The notes below the pieces were generated by a model. It saw nothing but the letters and a program-made list of their open reading frames with translations, was not told where the DNA came from and ran no database searches. A stretch of 64,000 bases of DNA from Vanessa cardui (lineage: Eukaryota; Arthropoda; Insecta; Lepidoptera; Nymphalidae). Of the stretch, positions 55,066 through 64,000 are shown piece by piece. Location of the stretch: positions 2,294,001-2,358,000 of the forward strand of contig NC_061123.1 of NCBI RefSeq assembly GCF_905220365.1. Reading direction: 5' to 3'. Made by a program: the position numbers and the translations under genes. The first letter of the stretch is position 1. Every line of letters starts with the position of its first letter.

Positions 55066-55923
55066 ATAAATAATCTGCAATCTAGAAAACATCAATTCAC
55101 GAAAATTCTTCTTTGCGAGAGTCTCTAAAACATTTGACTTATTTATATGTAAGTGCAAGAATATGTATCAAGAATGTTGTACTGGCCACTTTGCACTTTG
55201 AAACAACCGGAACGAATACAAAATAGGTCGAGTCCAAAGGAACAGGTTGCACGGAGAAGACCTATTACATTACGTCTCTTATCATTATATTGCATCAAAG
55301 AGCATACTTGTAGAAACGTCTAGTTCACCTCAATAGAATTTGAAATATAAGCTATCGTACTACAATAAGGTTTTATATTTCTTACAATAATATAATGGCA
55401 CACTTGCTTTTTACTTTAAGTATACAATTGTATTGGTTGTTGGTGAAATTAAACGTAATTATTATTGCACGCTATGTTTTTTTGAATACGAGTTTGACCA
55501 CAGATTACAGAGTTAAGTCAAATAATTACAGAGGAATTTTAGTGATGTATTTATAAACTAGGGATGTGAAAATCGACAAAGAGGAAGCTATCTAAATATG
55601 TTGTTGACAGTTCAACATATTCATATCTAACAACAGTCTGAGCTGGTCTTGAATACATGAAAGATACCGGTGGACTCAGCCCTTCACTACATTGAAGGTG
55701 TAAGAAAGACAGTTCTCACATATGTGTATGCGCATATGTAATATTATAGCGTATTCCAAATGGACAATGAATATAAATGTTTATATATTTAAAACACATA
55801 CTGCATTCAATTTGAATAAAAATACTATGTATTTGCTAGCTAGTTCATTGTGGTCGAATCTCCTTACAAACATTCCGAATCGGTGGTGTCTTCAAATTCA
55901 ATTTAATTTTTTTTTTTTTAAAT
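55066..55923. other. No supported feature
   Basis: AT-rich; nothing recognised. Confidence 0.4.
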
Positions 55924-56144
55924 ATGAGACAACATCACATACATTACTCTGATCCCCATGTAAGTAGCCAAAGCGCTTGTGTTATGGGAAATCAGAAGTA
56001 ACGACGGTACCACAAACACCCAGACCCAAGACAACATAGTAAATTAATGATAATCTACATCGACTCGGCCGGGAATCGAACCCGGGACCTCGGAGTGGGG
56101 TACCCATGAAAACCGGTGTACACGCCACTCGACCACGGAGGTCG
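55924..56144 (-). mobile_element. SINE family B, full-length head
   Basis: In reverse: CGACCTCCGTGGTCGAGTGG with A-box TGGTCGAGTGGC, GGGTTCGATTCCCGG with B-box, then the body blocks to GATCAGAGTAATGTATGTGA. Best preserved copy of the family. Looks tRNA-like at first sight, but the 3' acceptor half is replaced by the SINE body. Confidence 0.9.
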
Positions 56145-56667
56145 TCATTTAATTAAATATGACAATTCAAAATTGCATCTAAGAATTTACTTGACTGAAT
56201 AATATTTTGATAAACGTGAGAACTAATAGAAATCAATAAAGCATCTTAGCTCTTTTTAAAATGAAACGGAATTCGGAATTCGAGCTCACATTGTTTAGTA
56301 CATTACAAGACTCAATTCTCCAATTTGTTGCCAATGCGCTGTCGTTTAGAAGACATATCGTCATACAATTTGTCACCCTTGATACAGACGGAAGCGATCA
56401 CTATGATTAGGACGAATTGGTAATCTTAAATGCTTATAGGAACTTCTGTACCAGTACGATTTAATAAATATTAACATCTTCAACCTAAACAAAATGCATA
56501 ATAAAGACTAATATAATACGACTATTTTGTGTTGGTTATTGAAATACAAATAATTTAAGAAACTTTAAATATATTTATAATATTATAATTAGATATTGAA
56601 AAAGAAACTTTTTAATATGTTAACAGTTTGTATAAACCGTTTCTGCTTATCACCATCACCGTCATGC
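56145..56667. other. No supported feature
   Basis: AT-rich; upstream of tRNA-Leu. Confidence 0.4.
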
Positions 56668-56747
56668 GGCAGCGTGGCCGAGCGGTCTAAGGCGCTGGTT
56701 TTAGGCACCAGTCCGAAAGGGCGTGGGTTCGAATCCCACCGCTGTCA
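56668..56747 (+). tRNA. tRNA-Leu(TAG): tRNA-Leu (anticodon TAG)
   Basis: 80 bases with a long variable arm, as in all tRNA-Leu (class II). Acceptor stem GGCAGCG/CGCTGTC closes with one G:U; A-box TGGCCGAGCGG; anticodon stem CTGGT/ACCAG with loop TTTAGGC, so anticodon TAG at 56702-56704; B-box GGTTCGAATCC; discriminator A. A T-rich terminator follows (ATTTATTTTTTA). No intron. Reads CUA codons, and probably other CUN codons by wobble. Confidence 0.97.
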
Positions 56748-56869
56748 GATTTATTTTTTAATAGTAATCCCATTAAATAGGGTATCGTTATGGTTAAATA
56801 CTTAATACAATTTATAAATTAATTAAATTACAAATAAAATACATTTTTAAAATTTAACTTATTTACGAA

Positions 56870-57175
56870 ATGTACAAAATTTTCATATATTTTCGTATGT
56901 ATGATTTCGGGTGTCCGGTAGAATGCTTCATATGAATATAACGGTACATATATGTACCGTAAAAGTAATACAAGCAAAAATAGTGTTTACGAATAGTGCA
57001 TATGTCGCACAGAGCGTAAGATTTGACATTTGATAACGGGGCAGCTTCACTTGTTTCAACTAACACTGAATCAATATTCAATTTTATCTTATCTTACTAA
57101 TATTATGAATGGGAAAGTTTGCATAGATAATTCTTTGGTATTCTATCACTCCAGAAAATCTGTATGGTGTTGTAC
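56870..57175 (-). mobile_element. Old LINE tail fragments (families H and J)
   Basis: Right part ACTAATATTATGAATGGGAA, GTTTGCATAG resembles the end of family J in reverse. The left part has sequence like the tail of the 6.3 kb family H copy in reverse (GGTACATATATGTACCG). Both are weak. Confidence 0.4.
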
Positions 57176-57474
57176 ACAATTCTTCAAATAGCTTTAAATA
57201 ATACTTAAGAACTATGAATATAAATGCTTATTGTAGTTCTTTGAAATTACCTATATTTTTTCTTGACTAGTATCACTGCAATTATTTAATAGGTCATTTT
57301 TATAAAGGGCTAATAACAATTACCGAAACAAGTATATGAATTATAATTTTAAAATAACTGTCAAAGTTAAAGTTGATCGATTTTTTGTTTATATGTCTTT
57401 CTAATGAATTGAATTTCCTAGCGCTGCTAATTTATAAGGGGTTTTCAATGTATCAATTTTTTTTTTAATATTTA
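57176..57474. other. No supported feature
   Basis: AT-rich; nothing recognised. Confidence 0.4.
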
Positions 57475-57655
57475 ATAAATCTTTATTAACACAAGAATTA
57501 ACAACATTAAATGTTTAAATATATATATACAAATATGAACTAAAACTAGTTACTGTATAAATCTTGACCGCGTGGAATGGTGGCAAGAATGCTAGCAGCA
57601 TTTCCCCGTTGAATCGCAATTCCGATCCTCTGGGCAAAAAACGAACCAGCCCTGT
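57475..57655 (-). mobile_element. Family E LINE 3' end, best coding remnant
   Basis: In element sense an open frame reads FFAQRIGIAIQRGNAASIL then ATIPRGQDLYSN and stop, the clean form of the block seen broken at 7.2 and 32.8 kb. The 3' UTR runs to an ACACAAGAATTAACAAC block (plus). 5'-truncated. Confidence 0.7.
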
Positions 57656-58560
57656 ATGATGTATCAATTAATCTATGTTTTATGTAGTTATCAAAATTAC
57701 TAAACACAGCAAATAATAAGTCAAATACGAGCCGTGAATCCCAAAGGTAGCAGATTATTATTTCAAACAAAATTTACATGGAAAACAGCGCTGAATCGCG
57801 ACAGATATACATTTAAAGTATTAATGCGCTGTCCGATTGAAATATTCTGTTGAATTTCAGATAATTAACATAATAAAAACATAAAATACTTTTAACCCTA
57901 AAATGAAGCATGGCGGTAAATAAAATGCTGTATCTCGCTACTGAATGAACGAAACGCGGACGATATTTGCATTTTGTAATCAGTGCTATTATTTTTAACC
58001 TTTATAAATGGTTTGGAGACTGAAAGGCTAAGTATAATATTAAATTTCATACCATGTTTCGTAGACAGCAGTCGCCTTAGGCGAATTTTTCTTGAAGAAC
58101 TTGTTATTAGAATATTTTGTCTATGTGGTTATGCTTATATAAAATAAAATTAAAGATTTAAATCTCGGAGCAAGAGCTACTTGTAATTAAGTACTAATAG
58201 TCTAAGAGCCAGTGATCAGCTGACTTACGGTGTAGGAGCAAACTCCATATTACTGCCAGGTATACTGCTTCACCTGCTGTTGGTGAAATGGAGGTTCACT
58301 ATTTCCATTGATGTTCCTTTGAGCGTGATATGGAGCTGAAATGCATATAAATTGATATTCATAACGTCATCGCAGCAAGTCTGCCGTGTTGATATCTTAA
58401 AATATATAGAAAAATTCAATGGCAGACACTTACTCCGGTTCCTTCTATATCTTTTACCGTAAGTCTTCCGATCGCTGGCTCTCAGTCTATAAGCTTTTGT
58501 GTGAGCGGAGAAGAATAAGGAAATATTTTTTCTGAATAACAGTACTAAAACCTAAAAAAG
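57656..58560. other. No supported feature
   Basis: AT-rich; nothing recognised. Confidence 0.4.
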
Positions 58561-58845
58561 AAGATGGCTCGTAACAAGACGAATCTTAACTGACTTCAAA
58601 TCCAGAGCAAGCATCAGCTTTCTATATTTATATCTTCTTTTATCTATTATTATTCATCTCGTTCTCCGCAATAAAGATACGTCATAAGGAAACCTACAGG
58701 TGGTAGATGATAATCTACCCACGTGGTAGATTATCTTCATTTATCGCACTGGAACAATGTTTTTCAAGAAGTTCCTTTTTTTAAAATGGTTATAAATCAT
58801 TTGCCTAGCCGTGAGACATTAAGACGCTTTTACTTTACTTTACTA
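58561..58845 (+). mobile_element. SINE family A, old, ACTTT-type tail, with hairpin
   Basis: GATGGCTCGTAACAAGACGA (damaged head), CAAATCCAGAGCAAGCATCA, TCATCTCGTTCTC, AAGGAAACCTACAGG and CACTGGAACAATG keep the family order; the tail TTTTACTTTACTTTACT matches the ACTTT subfamily. It also holds an 11-bp perfect inverted repeat, GATAATCTACC (58710-58720) and 58726-58736. Confidence 0.65.
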
Positions 58846-59485
58846 ATATTTTTGCACTAAAGATAGAATTCGTTCTAAAAGCATTCATTACCACACAATC
58901 TAAGAAAGAACAAGAAATATCTTAAAGTCCAGACAAAGCCACACAAACATGTATATGGTGTTCGTTGACCTAGAATAGGTATATTTTCGAGTACCACTTA
59001 AAATTTTATCTTGACCCCTGATAGAGTAAGATGTACCTTTCTTCACGGGTAAATCTGTATAGCTAATTCAAGCTATGTATAGTCGATCTACACTCTAATT
59101 TGGATGGTATCCTAAATTCACCCATAAGTTTTGTGATTGATAAGATCAGTGTGCAATAAACTTAGGCTTTACGTTCTACTTTCTTTTCAGGTTTCATGGT
59201 TGATGATGTTTACTGATGAAATAGTTCTAGTCTGTGATGATGGAAGGTTATAAGGAGGCTGAAAATATGGGGCAAAATAAAATAGTTTAAGATAATGATC
59301 ACGAAAAATAGCAAGACCAAACCGTAAGCAATTGTTTTTGATTTTTCGTTCGTCTTTCCAATCATATTGATACTTTATCACTTTGCTTCGACTTTCAATA
59401 AACCCACAAAGAGCGTCTAATTCATGAAGAAAAAATTAAAGGGGTGAAGAAAAAGGGACAGTCTTTGTTGTAAGATTTTGTGCAA
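58846..59485. other. No supported feature
   Basis: AT-rich; nothing recognised. Confidence 0.4.
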
Positions 59486-59645
59486 AGCCGTCTGGGTAGG
59501 ACACACATCATATCTTCTACTGACACAAGAGGGATTTAAAAATTTACTTCCCAAGGTTGGTGGTGTTATGGTGATGTAAGCAACTGTCTTTGAGCGTTGG
59601 TGATTATTTACTTCCCAGTGGCCCATTTTTCCAACCGTCTACAAA
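59486..59645 (-). repeat. Family C dispersed repeat, old
   Basis: In reverse: GCAAAGCCGTCTGGGTAGGA, TACTTCCCAAGGTTGGTGG and GTGGCCCATTTTTCCAACCG match the family ends; the middle is diverged. Confidence 0.6.
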
Positions 59646-62005
59646 ATAAACGGGTCACAGGTACAGTTAAAATTAATGTTTAATTTTAAAAATAAAAGGA
59701 AAATTTATAAAATCGTCATCAGACAAGTTGCATTTGTGGAATCCGAGTGTGTCCTTGAGGAGCAGTTACCATTTTCGTATAAGTAACTTCTTATAATGAA
59801 TATATTACAGTCATCACTCAAACCGAACACGTGTGAAACTTTGGAAATTTCTCGTTATAATATGATTGGCACACACCCGTATATCCATGTAACTAAGCTG
59901 TTGCTGTTTTGTATCATTTGGAATGATGAAAAACAGAAACAGTTTTCATTTGTTAGTCTGAGTTTTCTGTAGTTATTCATATACTCTCAAGTATATTACA
60001 CAGAATAATAAATAAAGTCGCAAGAGTTTCGTTCCACTCAACTTGTAACGTTCACTTGAGTTACAATCGCGCATTAGAGGAACAAGGGTCGCAATTGAAA
60101 CAAAGTGGAGTTTTGTTTCTCCATTACGCACTTACTTTAACACATGGGGAAGTTGAACATTCGTTGATATATTTTTACATAAACATATAAAAAATGTTCC
60201 TGACTAACTGTTATGTGCATTGGTAATACAGTTTCATGATCTTTTCGAAAGAGATATAAATGCAGTGATTGTGGGACGATAGTTGTAAATCGTAACACTT
60301 TAACAAATTTGTTCAACAAACAAGTTTGTTATTCTGCACATATAAGGCTGCGGCTCTTCAAAATGAGACCATTACCGTTTTTTTTTTGTCCCACAGTCAC
60401 TAAGAAAAAAAAATGCTCAATAGGTGGAATTTTTTTGAATACCAGACGATATTGATACTTCGTTTATATCAACGTCAGTCGGTTATACCTACGCACCCTC
60501 TTAATGGAGTTATGGAAAATATCATGCAAGTAATACGAATGCGTAACGCAAAATTTTGTTATGCGATGAAAAAATGATTAATTTTCCACTCGATAAAACA
60601 ACTATTTTAGAAAACAATTTACCTGTAAGCTGTATGTGAATGCCTCATCCATACCTATCACATCCCGGAGTAAGAGTAACGACCTAAGTTCTCTTACTCT
60701 TGTAAATATTTGTCAAGGTCTGGTCGGCAGTTAATCTTGTACTTTACTGTATTTTGAACATTGCTTGAACGAACAACGACGTACTTATCATCTTTAGTAA
60801 AAACCTAACAATCATATTATATTTTAAATGATTATTATTCTTAATAAATATTTATTGTTTGTTTTATTTTTATAAAATTTTATTCTCTTGAAGTCAAAAT
60901 CCAATTTCCAAAAATCTCCTAATGTCGTTCCATGCGCGACTCTTTTGTTAATTTCTTTTTTTTAATAATTAGTTTGCGCGGTCGTATGGTAGTACGACAC
61001 AACTTAGATGTGGCATAGGCAAAATTCGTAAAACCGATCACATCCGAATTGAGTACCGAGCTATACCAAATTATGAATATTTATTTCTCATGCGAATATG
61101 ATCTTTGCACAAACGTAATAACTTGTAATATCATATGACCTAATATATTGGTCAATTTGACGCGTGGATTTACATGCACTTGCTTTCTATGATGCGTGAA
61201 TCTATACCGACGAATAGCGTCGAATGGCGCGATAGGGAGCTATTTCTATTGGTTGTGTAAATCGGCAGTAATCGGTTTTAATTTCATTCCATTGCATTTT
61301 CCGATGCTACATCTAATTTGTGTCCTACTATACGTCTTGTATTATTCTTTTAAAGCCGTTCTAAAATCGATTAAACTTTTATGAAATAGGATACACTAAC
61401 AAAATATAAGTTAATGAAACATATAATTATGATAAAAATGTATGTAAATATGTACAGAAATATTTCTAACAATATTAATGAACGTAATATTTCTGGTGGC
61501 ATTTTCCAATATATATTGGCAAAGGCTCCTCTTAGTCAAATTATCGGCACATTGGTCAGTAACATATTTTGTTTTGTTTTGCGTTCATGCATGTTACTTG
61601 TTATATTATATATTGTATAAACCTTATAATTAGATACGATTATTTTATAATTGTCCATATAATTGATTATTATTTCTCTTCATAATTATTACTTTAATGT
61701 ATGGTGATTTCGATGTTGCGTTATTATTTTAATGTATTCATTTTTAATCCATTGCAAATTATTAATTTATTGCTTTTTAATGACGCATCCCTTAATAGCT
61801 TTATATGAATTATTTGCTTAATGTGAAGCTTAATTGGTCTATGATCTAGCTTTATATCCCAGTTGAATTAATTTTATCTCAAACTACTAATACTGTAAGT
61901 ATATAAATTTTATTTTGGACTATAAAATATTTTGATATGAATAAATATATATTTATTTTAAAAGAAGTGTTATAAAAAATAGAGGTTACACATTTTTGCG
62001 TAGCT
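59646..62005. other. Long stretch with no supported feature
   Basis: 2.4 kb of AT-rich sequence. A GC-richer patch lies at 60970-61250. Short inverted repeats such as AGTAAGAG...CTCTTACT near 60670-60700. No repeat partner, RNA gene or coding frame recognised. Confidence 0.45.
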
Positions 62006-62282
62006 AAGTAACAGTCTCACTGTCGGGCAAAGGCCTCCTCTCCGTTTGAGGAGAAGGTTTTGGAACTTATACCACACTGCCCCAATGCGTGTTGGATACA
62101 CATGTGGCAGAATTTCATTAAAATTAGTCACATGTAGGTTTACACACAATGTTTTACTTTAACGCCGACCACGAGATGATAAACACAAAATAAGTGCGTG
62201 AAGTTCAGTGGTGCTTGCCAGGGTTTGAAACTGCAATCAATAGTCAATGCACGTGGTCTAACGACTGGGCCATCTGGTCTCT
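62006..62282 (-). mobile_element. SINE family A, old copy
   Basis: In reverse the whole order is kept from GACCAGATGGCCCAGTCG to AGAGGAGGCCTTTGCCCGAC, with a damaged B-box (GTTTCAAACCC) and a lost tail. Confidence 0.82.
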
Positions 62283-62342
62283 AATAACTTATTATGAATT
62301 AAATTGAGACAGATTTTCACCTATTACATAAGAAATTTTTTT

Positions 62343-62634
62343 TATGCTATAGGTACGCGGACGGAGCATATGTGCCACCTGACGGTAAGTGGTAACCATC
62401 ACCCATAGACAATGACGCTGTAAGAAATATCTATTCCTTACATCGTCAATTTGCCACCAACCTTGGGAACTAAGATGTTCCTGTCCATGTCCCTTGTGCC
62501 TGTAATTACACTGGCACACTCACCCTTCAAACCGGAACACAACAATACTGAGTACTGTTATTTGGCGGTAGAATAACTGATGAGTGGGTGGTACCAACCC
62601 AGACGGGCTTGCACAAGGCCCTGCCACCAAGAAA
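62343..62634 (+). repeat. Family C dispersed repeat, full length
   Basis: Most complete copy: from GCGGACGGAGCATATGTGCC through CCACCAACCTTGGGAACTAA, CCCTTCAAACCGGAACACAA and CTGAGTACTGTTATTTGGCG to CCCAGACGGGCTTGCACAAG and CCTGCCACCAAG. It lies 60 bp after a SINE. Confidence 0.85.
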
Positions 62635-63939
62635 ATCCGAAAAAATTCACTATAAGATTAATTGTTAGCGTTGACCACACACAAATTACATAATATGTTT
62701 ATATTATGTGGTTAGATGATTTAATTTAAAAAAAACATCTTAATAAATTTAAATAACGTAAATCAATCATCTTAATAAAAGGAGTTACGTTTAATTTATT
62801 AATGAAAATAGTTCAATTAGTCACGCTCCCCTGCAATTTGCTGTAGTTTGATGTTTATTTTGAGTGAATTATTGTGATTATTAATCTTGCGTGTTCTAAA
62901 CTGTATTTTATATGATACAAGCCACCTGCCCTGGTGTCGCAAGGGTAGAATAAGGGTGTATATAAAATGTTTATATAGAAGTACGAAGAACGTTCCTTAT
63001 ATTTTCAGGATATACTTTTGGTGAGTTATGTAAAAATGATCAGAGTGAATATTTGTGATGCATCCTCACAGTATGGCAATCTACATTATCAATAAATATT
63101 ATTATTAATAATTATTTGAATGTTTTTTTTTTTTTAATTTTAATTACGCTGAAGAAATATAAATTTATTAGGTCGGAAAACTTAACGATCTTACACAGAA
63201 GATCTCACCAAACTTTCATGATGACCGGATGAATGGTTTACGAACGCATTGAGGACGTTTTTCCTCAATACAAAGAATCATTCACTTCCATTTATTAAGA
63301 CTCGTTTGTAGCGGAAAACTTTCTCTATAGGAGTTTCTTAATTACCATTAAGAAGTTTGTAATTAAAAATCAAAACAAACTTTACTCAATGCAGCTTTTG
63401 TAAGCACTCAATTAAGTATGAATCAATCAAGTTAATTAAAAAAGATAAATTATATCAAAGGCATCGTTTTCGAATGTAGATTCTTTAGATTTACGTAAAT
63501 TAATTAACTTAAACTCAGAATTTGATGAACTTTGGTATGAGGTAAGTTGGAACCCTAAGGACACACAAAATTTTACCTAACTAACCCCTAAACGCGAGTG
63601 AAGTCTTGAGCGAAAACTAACATAGTATTATAATTTATATTTTAGGTATATAAGTGCGATAAATACACTAATAAATATAGAGATCAATCTACTCCACACC
63701 ATCTAAACCGCGATAAACTTCAATGCTTCAACACGTCGTTATAATAGTATATGCATTAAATCTTCCTCAGTAAATGGACCACATAAATAAAAAAATAAAA
63801 AATTGAATTGAAAACATTTGGTGAAAGGTCAGGTGTAGGACGAAAGATTTATATTCTTTCTTAAACTCGTGAAAGTATTTCTGTCAACTTCCAAACTCCA
63901 CACAATCAGTAAGGTTTTATAAACAGAAAATCTTATGGT
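62635..63939. other. No supported feature
   Basis: AT-rich; T-run at 63124-63136. Nothing recognised. Confidence 0.4.
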
Positions 63940-64000
63940 GACCCGACGGGTATTTGAACCTTTGAAGCTTTCACCTAAAATTGTTCACTGGACTAACAAG
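63940..64000 (-). mobile_element. tRNA-like SINE head cut by window end
   Basis: In reverse a B-box AAGGTTCAAATACCC and an A-box relative TTAGTCCAGTGA are spaced as in a tRNA-derived head. The rest may continue beyond the window, so the family is unknown. Confidence 0.35.

Noticed and set aside
56037..56144. tRNA-like sequence with perfect A- and B-boxes on the minus strand
   Set aside because: The acceptor stem does not close, and the same sequence with the same downstream body recurs at 48.9 and 41.3 kb, so it is a SINE head.

Overview
This window looks like AT-rich, gene-poor nuclear DNA of a butterfly, probably a nymphalid. I see no host protein-coding gene that can be supported. The case for a lepidopteran rests on recurring short repeats that I recognise from butterfly genomes: a tRNA-derived SINE (family A, at least 15 full or partial copies, usually ending in GTT repeats), a second tRNA-derived SINE (family B, 3 copies), a dispersed ~270-bp repeat (family C), and many 3' tails of non-LTR retrotransposons (families D-J). 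The assignment to Nymphalidae comes from memory of repeat consensus sequences, not from a search.

Layout. 0-22 kb is AT-rich sequence studded with family A-J fragments, plus two direct copies (14.0 and 18.0 kb) of a ~435-bp repeat with palindromic ends. 22.5-30.2 kb is one complete Ty3/gypsy LTR retrotransposon on the minus strand: two 871-bp LTRs that look identical by eye, a 4-bp target duplication (GTCT), a primer binding site matching tRNA-Lys, a polypurine tract, an open gag, and an open pol in the -1 frame behind an A AAA AAC slippery heptamer. A ~100-bp unit repeated five times lies between pol and the 3' LTR. 30-41 kb is again SINE/LINE debris around an internally deleted piggyBac element (35510-36819) with TTAA at both ends and remains of the transposase N-terminus and Cys/His-rich C-terminus. 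41-51 kb holds a TA-flanked MITE, a perfect CRE palindrome, a perfect RFX X-box palindrome, and a SINE split by a LINE tail. 51-57 kb has the only host genes I can support: tRNA-Tyr(GTA) with a 16-nt intron (minus) and tRNA-Leu(TAG) (plus). 57-64 kb is more repeat fragments and plain AT-rich DNA.

How the parts work together: the only multi-gene unit is the gypsy element. Gag (capsid plus zinc knuckle) would be translated from a strong Kozak ATG. A fraction of ribosomes would slip -1 at the end of gag to make Gag-Pol with protease, reverse transcriptase, RNase H and integrase. No envelope frame is present. The SINEs are non-autonomous and depend on LINE enzymes supplied elsewhere; the LINE pieces here are all short 3' ends. 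Coordinates of old repeats are approximate (about +/-20 bp), because I aligned copies by eye.
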